Assembly: GCA_016207245.1 (NCBI GenBank)
Contig: JACQQA010000011.1
Coordinates: 1 to 33,724, forward strand
DNA length: 33,724 bases
Source of the DNA: Candidatus Magasanikiibacteriota bacterium
GTDB taxonomy: Bacteria; Patescibacteriota; Patescibacteriia; Magasanikbacterales; UBA922
Direction: 5' to 3'
Shown here: piece after piece, positions 29,263 through 33,724 of the stretch
Layout of the letters: each line of letters begins with the position of its first letter
How positions within the stretch are numbered: position 1 is the stretch's first letter
Notes under the pieces: generated by a model
Seen by the model: the letters and a program-made list of their open reading frames with translations, nothing else
Database searches by the model: none
What the model was told of the DNA's origin: nothing
Made by a program: the position numbers and the translations under genes

Positions 29263-29302
29263 ATCCTTCGCTTCTCCGCCTCATCGGCGGATCGCTCAGG
29301 AT
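29263..29302. repeat. Nested repeat: CCTTCG...CTCAGG arms around a TCATC-loop hairpin
   Basis: Outer ends ATCCT / AGGAT; CCTTCG (29265-29270) and GCTCAGG (29294-29300) recall the arms of the thrS and thyA repeats. Inside is TCCGCC-TCATC-GGCGGA (29275-29291). It lies in the secE leader. Confidence 0.7.
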
Positions 29303-29331
29303 AGTTGGAATTCTCGAGAATTCCAACTATC
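29300..29331. repeat. 32-base perfect loop-less palindrome in the secE leader
   Basis: The left half is GATAGTTGGAATTCTC and the right half its exact complement GAGAATTCCAACTATC. It is the longest perfect palindrome noticed in the window. No matching second copy was seen here. Confidence 0.9.
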
Positions 29332-29332
29332 T

Positions 29333-29350
29333 AAAAACGGCCTTTGGCCG
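29333..29350 (-). terminator. Attenuator-like hairpin upstream of secE
   Basis: On the minus strand CGGCC-AAA-GGCCG followed by TTTTTA, a small intrinsic-terminator-like element, located between the predicted secE promoter and the secE start. Short stem, so read-through is likely. Confidence 0.5.
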
Positions 29351-29363
29351 CTTGATTGTTAAT

Positions 29364-29392
29364 ATAGTATAATAATGGCGAGGTTTTGTCAA
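29364..29392 (-). promoter_or_regulatory. Promoter of secE-nusG-rplK
   Basis: On the minus strand: perfect -35 TTGACA (29392-29387), 17-base spacer, TACTAT (29369-29364); the overlapping TATACT at 29371-29366 has a 15-base spacer. The leader to secE is about 110 bases and highly structured. Confidence 0.75.
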
Positions 29393-29443
29393 TGGGTTCA
29401 GCTGTGCATAATTTTTTGGCTTATTTTAGTTAATAAACCAAAC

Positions 29444-29481
29444 AAAAAACCGTCTCTGTGCAAAACCGAGACGGTTTTTTT
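29444..29481. terminator. Intrinsic terminator of gyrB, bidirectional form
   Basis: Stem ACCGTCTC / GAGACGGT (29449-29456, 29468-29475) around an 11-base loop, with A tract on the left and seven T on the right. gyrB ends 32 bases upstream on the minus strand. Confidence 0.88.
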
Positions 29482-29512
29482 GTGTTTTGTTAATTGTGTT
29501 TTGTGTTCTGTA

Positions 29513-31708
<2,196 letters not shown>

Positions 31709-31727
31709 TTATATAAAAGACGGTGAT

Positions 31728-31756
31728 ATTATAGCACGAACGCAATTAACGTTCAA
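31728..31756 (-). promoter_or_regulatory. Promoter of gyrB
   Basis: On the minus strand: -35 TTGAAC (31756-31751), 17-base spacer, extended -10 TG-C-TATAAT (31736-31728). An inverted repeat GAACG / CGTTC (31738-31754) lies in the spacer and -35 box and could be an operator. Leader about 20 bases. Confidence 0.82.
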
Positions 31757-31803
31757 GTGGCGATGTGGTAGCGTGGTGTGGTGGTGTGGTTATGGTGTGT
31801 GAT
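31757..31803. repeat. GTGG/GTGT-rich simple sequence
   Basis: An irregular run of GTGG, GTGTG and TGGTG units with almost no C between the divergent gyrB and arfB promoters. Low complexity; no gene. Confidence 0.55.
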
Positions 31804-31808
31804 ATAAT
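31800..31808 (+). promoter_or_regulatory. Extended -10 promoter of arfB
   Basis: TG-A-TATAAT at 31800-31808. Predicted start near 31815, leaving about 17 bases to the ATG. No recognisable -35 in the GTGG-rich sequence. Confidence 0.6.
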
Positions 31809-31831
31809 CAAGCTGATTTAATTACTAAAAT

Positions 31832-32236
31832 ATGCCCATTCACATTCCACCAAACGAAATCAGTTTAACTTTCGCGCGATCGTCCGGCGCGGGCGGGCAG
31901 AATGTTAACAAGACTTCAACCAAAGCGATTTTGCGCTGGCCAGTCGGGCATTCGCTGGTTTTGTCGTATGAAGAAAAAACTCGCGCGCGGATAAAATTAG
32001 CGAATAAAATAAACAATAATGATGAAGTGGTGATAATGTCGGAAGAAGAACGTTCACAGCCGCAAAATCGCGCGCTGGCAATTTCTAATTTGCAAGCATT
32101 GGTAAATCAAGCGTTACGCGCGCCAAAAAAACGCCGGCCAACCATGCCCACGAAGGCGTCTAAATTACGCCGCTTAGAATCTAAGAAAATTCGTTCGCGA
32201 GTGAAGGCGGGGAGGGCGAGGGCGTATGATGTGTGA
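31832..32236 (+). CDS. arfB: Alternative ribosome-rescue factor / peptidyl-tRNA hydrolase ArfB
   Basis: 134 residues of the ArfB/YaeJ/ICT1 family. It releases peptides from ribosomes stalled on broken mRNA. The catalytic GGQ is at residues 21-23 in RSSGAGGQNVNKTSTK, the class I release-factor motif; the protein lacks codon-recognition domains. The C-terminal basic tail (KKRRPTMPTKASKLRRLESKKIRSRVKAGRARA) is the segment that enters the empty mRNA channel in this family. Length matches E. coli ArfB (140). An extended -10 promoter lies just upstream; a helicase gene follows after 33 bases. Confidence 0.94.
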   Translation: MPIHIPPNEISLTFARSSGAGGQNVNKTSTKAILRWPVGHSLVLSYEEKTRARIKLANKINNNDEVVIMSEEERSQPQNRALAISNLQALVNQALRAPKKRRPTMPTKASKLRRLESKKIRSRVKAGRARAYDV

Positions 32237-32269
32237 TGTGGGTGTATGATGATTATTTAAAATAATTTT

Positions 32270-33724
32270 ATGACTCAAGCGCAAGCGCTGGCGATACTTA
32301 AAACCGGCGCGAATGTTTTTTTGACCGGCGAGCCCGGGGCAGGCAAAACGCATACTATCAATGAGTACGCGGCGTATTTGCGCGCGCGTGATATTGAGCC
32401 GGCGGTCACCGCTTCCACCGGCATTGCCGCCACGCATTTGGGGGGAATGACGATTCATTCTTGGAGCGGAATAGGAATTAAATCTGAACTGGACAAGCGC
32501 ACTCTCCATGATATCGCCAATAATAAATATATTATCAAACGCGTCCAACCCGCGAAAGTTTTGATTATTGACGAGGTTTCCATGCTTTCTCCCGGGACAT
32601 TGGCAATGGTTGATGCGGTTTGCCGCATGATTAAACAAAATGCCGAACCGTTTGGCGGCCTGCAGGTGATTTTTGTCGGCGATTTTTTTCAGCTTCCGCC
32701 GATTATTAAAAAAGATTATAAAGATTATAATGAAAGTGAACAGCAAGAGTTTTTTGAAGAGCAGGTTTCACGTTTTGCTTTTGATTCACCAGCATGGGAA
32801 CGAGCCAAGCCGGTGGTTTGTTATCTTACCGAGCAATATCGGCAGGATGACAATGTTTTTTTGAATATATTATCAGCGATTCGGCATAATGTTTTTGACG
32901 ATAATCATTTGCGCCATCTTATCGCGCGAAAAGTGGAACAACAATCTGCGCCGGTTGACGCGCCTAAACTTTTTTCGCATAATGTTAATGTTGATAGTGT
33001 TAATGAGGCGATGTTAGATGAACTCCCAAGCCAGAGACATACTTTTAAATCAACCTCAGACGGTCATCACGCTTTGGTTGCGGTTTTGCAAAGAGGCTGT
33101 CTGTCGCCGGAAACGCTTTGCCTTAAAATCGGCGCGGCGGTGATGTTCACAAAAAATAATCAACGGGAAGGTTTTGTGAATGGCACGCTGGGCGAGGTTT
33201 TGGGGTTTGACAAAGAAAGCGGTTTGCCGATCGTGCGAACGCGTGGCGGCACAAAGATTGAAGTTGAGAAAATGAACTGGATCATAGAAGAAAACGGCGA
33301 AGTCCGTGCGCAAATCACCCAACTGCCTTTGCGTTTGGCCTGGGCGATTACCGTGCACAAAAGTCAGGGGATGAGTTTGGACGAAGCGGTGATGGATCTT
33401 TCGCAAGTTTTTGAATTCGGGCAGGGCTATGTCGCGTTGTCGCGGGTGCGGCGGCTGGCCGGCCTGCATTTGTTGGGCTGGAATGACCGCGCGTTTCAAG
33501 TGCATCCGGAAGTTTTGGCGAAAGACGAATCATTTCGTCTGGCTTCGCAAGAAGCGGAAACGATGTTTGCTAAAATCTCGCCGGCTGAAATGGAACAAAA
33601 ACATAAAGACTTTATTTCTTCCAGCGGCGGAAAAGAAGCCGGCGCGCGGGCGACGTATTTTAAGGCGGTGAAGAAAAAGAAGAAGAAGGTGAAGAAAAGA
33701 AAAACAGCGTGGGGAGGGTGGGGC
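32270..33724 (+). CDS. PIF1-like DNA helicase, 3' end beyond the window
   Basis: 485 codons are visible and remain open to the window edge. Superfamily 1B helicase of the PIF1/RecD2-like group: Walker A GEPGAGKT (about residues 20-27), motif Ia TASTGIAATHLGGMTIHSW, Walker B LIIDEVSML, motif III VGDFFQLPP, TEQYRQDD, motif V AWAITVHKSQGMSLDEAVMDL and motif VI YVALSRVRRLAGLHLLGW. The remainder after the core is helical (KDESFRLASQEAETMFAKI) and ends in a Lys-rich run at the edge. PIF1 helicases unwind 5' to 3' and resolve replication obstacles. Start at 32270 (MTQAQALAIL); upstream sequence is AT-rich with no Shine-Dalgarno. A downstream nucleic-acid-binding domain is common in bacterial homologues but cannot be seen here. 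Confidence 0.9.
   Translation, partial: MTQAQALAILKTGANVFLTGEPGAGKTHTINEYAAYLRARDIEPAVTASTGIAATHLGGMTIHSWSGIGIKSELDKRTLHDIANNKYIIKRVQPAKVLIIDEVSMLSPGTLAMVDAVCRMIKQNAEPFGGLQVIFVGDFFQLPPIIKKDYKDYNESEQQEFFEEQVSRFAFDSPAWERAKPVVCYLTEQYRQDDNVFLNILSAIRHNVFDDNHLRHLIARKVEQQSAPVDAPKLFSHNVNVDSVNEAMLDELPSQRHTFKSTSDGHHALVAVLQRGCLSPETLCLKIGAAVMFTKNNQREGFVNGTLGEVLGFDKESGLPIVRTRGGTKIEVEKMNWIIEENGEVRAQITQLPLRLAWAITVHKSQGMSLDEAVMDLSQVFEFGQGYVALSRVRRLAGLHLLGWNDRAFQVHPEVLAKDESFRLASQEAETMFAKISPAEMEQKHKDFISSSGGKEAGARATYFKAVKKKKKKVKKRKTAWGGWG

Overview
The window looks like a chromosomal segment of a Candidate Phyla Radiation (Patescibacteria) bacterium. This is inferred from several points: a threonyl-tRNA synthetase without the TGS domain, very few Shine-Dalgarno sequences, promoters often within 3 to 30 bases of the start codon, a simple lactate-type fermentation gene, a minimal type IV pilus operon, and single-copy housekeeping genes packed tightly with palindromic repeats in the gaps. 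I cannot name the class. UGA is used as an ordinary stop. Base composition is moderately AT-rich by eye. No rRNA, tRNA or CRISPR array was found, and no gap between genes exceeds 300 bases (the largest is 29247-29512).

Layout. 1-2047: a secreted SpoIID/LytB-type protein on the plus strand. 2056-8631: a minus-strand type IV pilus operon in the order pilB, pilC, pilM, pilN, pilO, a small membrane protein, then a TRM11-like methyltransferase. 8733-10602: thrS. 10703-12618: a coiled-coil protein and an unrelated small orphan gene, driven by back-to-back divergent promoters. 12690-14973: miaB and miaA, the two-step tRNA A37 modification pathway. 15102-15698: an unknown protein behind a 105-base repeat.

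15704-22153 is a long minus-strand operon for dTMP supply: a Nudix-dCMP deaminase fusion, a P-loop kinase-like protein, dut, thyA, folA and tmk, then a membrane protein and gatB. Together these convert dCTP/dCMP and dUTP to dUMP, then dTMP, then dTDP. 22232-24980 holds a HIT-family protein, a divergent C-terminally short pyruvate-kinase-like barrel, and a protein with a PEP-synthase-type phosphohistidine swivel domain. This trio has no obvious described role and is the best candidate for a new system.

25022-29246 is the universal secE-nusG-rplK-rplA cluster, but split by three foreign genes: a four-helix-bundle gene flanked by perfect 20-base inverted repeats, an L-lactate dehydrogenase, and a Kazal/DUF333 lipoprotein. 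rplA and ldh have gained their own promoters. 29513-31702 is gyrB with a repeat-derived N-terminal extension. 31832-33724 carries arfB (ribosome rescue) and a PIF1-like helicase cut by the window end.

A second theme is repeats. Several short palindromic families occur both between genes and inside genes, in frame (thrS, thyA, tmk, gyrB, miaB, pilO). One family, a six-base stem ending in GCC/GGC around a conserved TCATC loop, is present five times with compensating stem changes and can sit nested inside other repeats.
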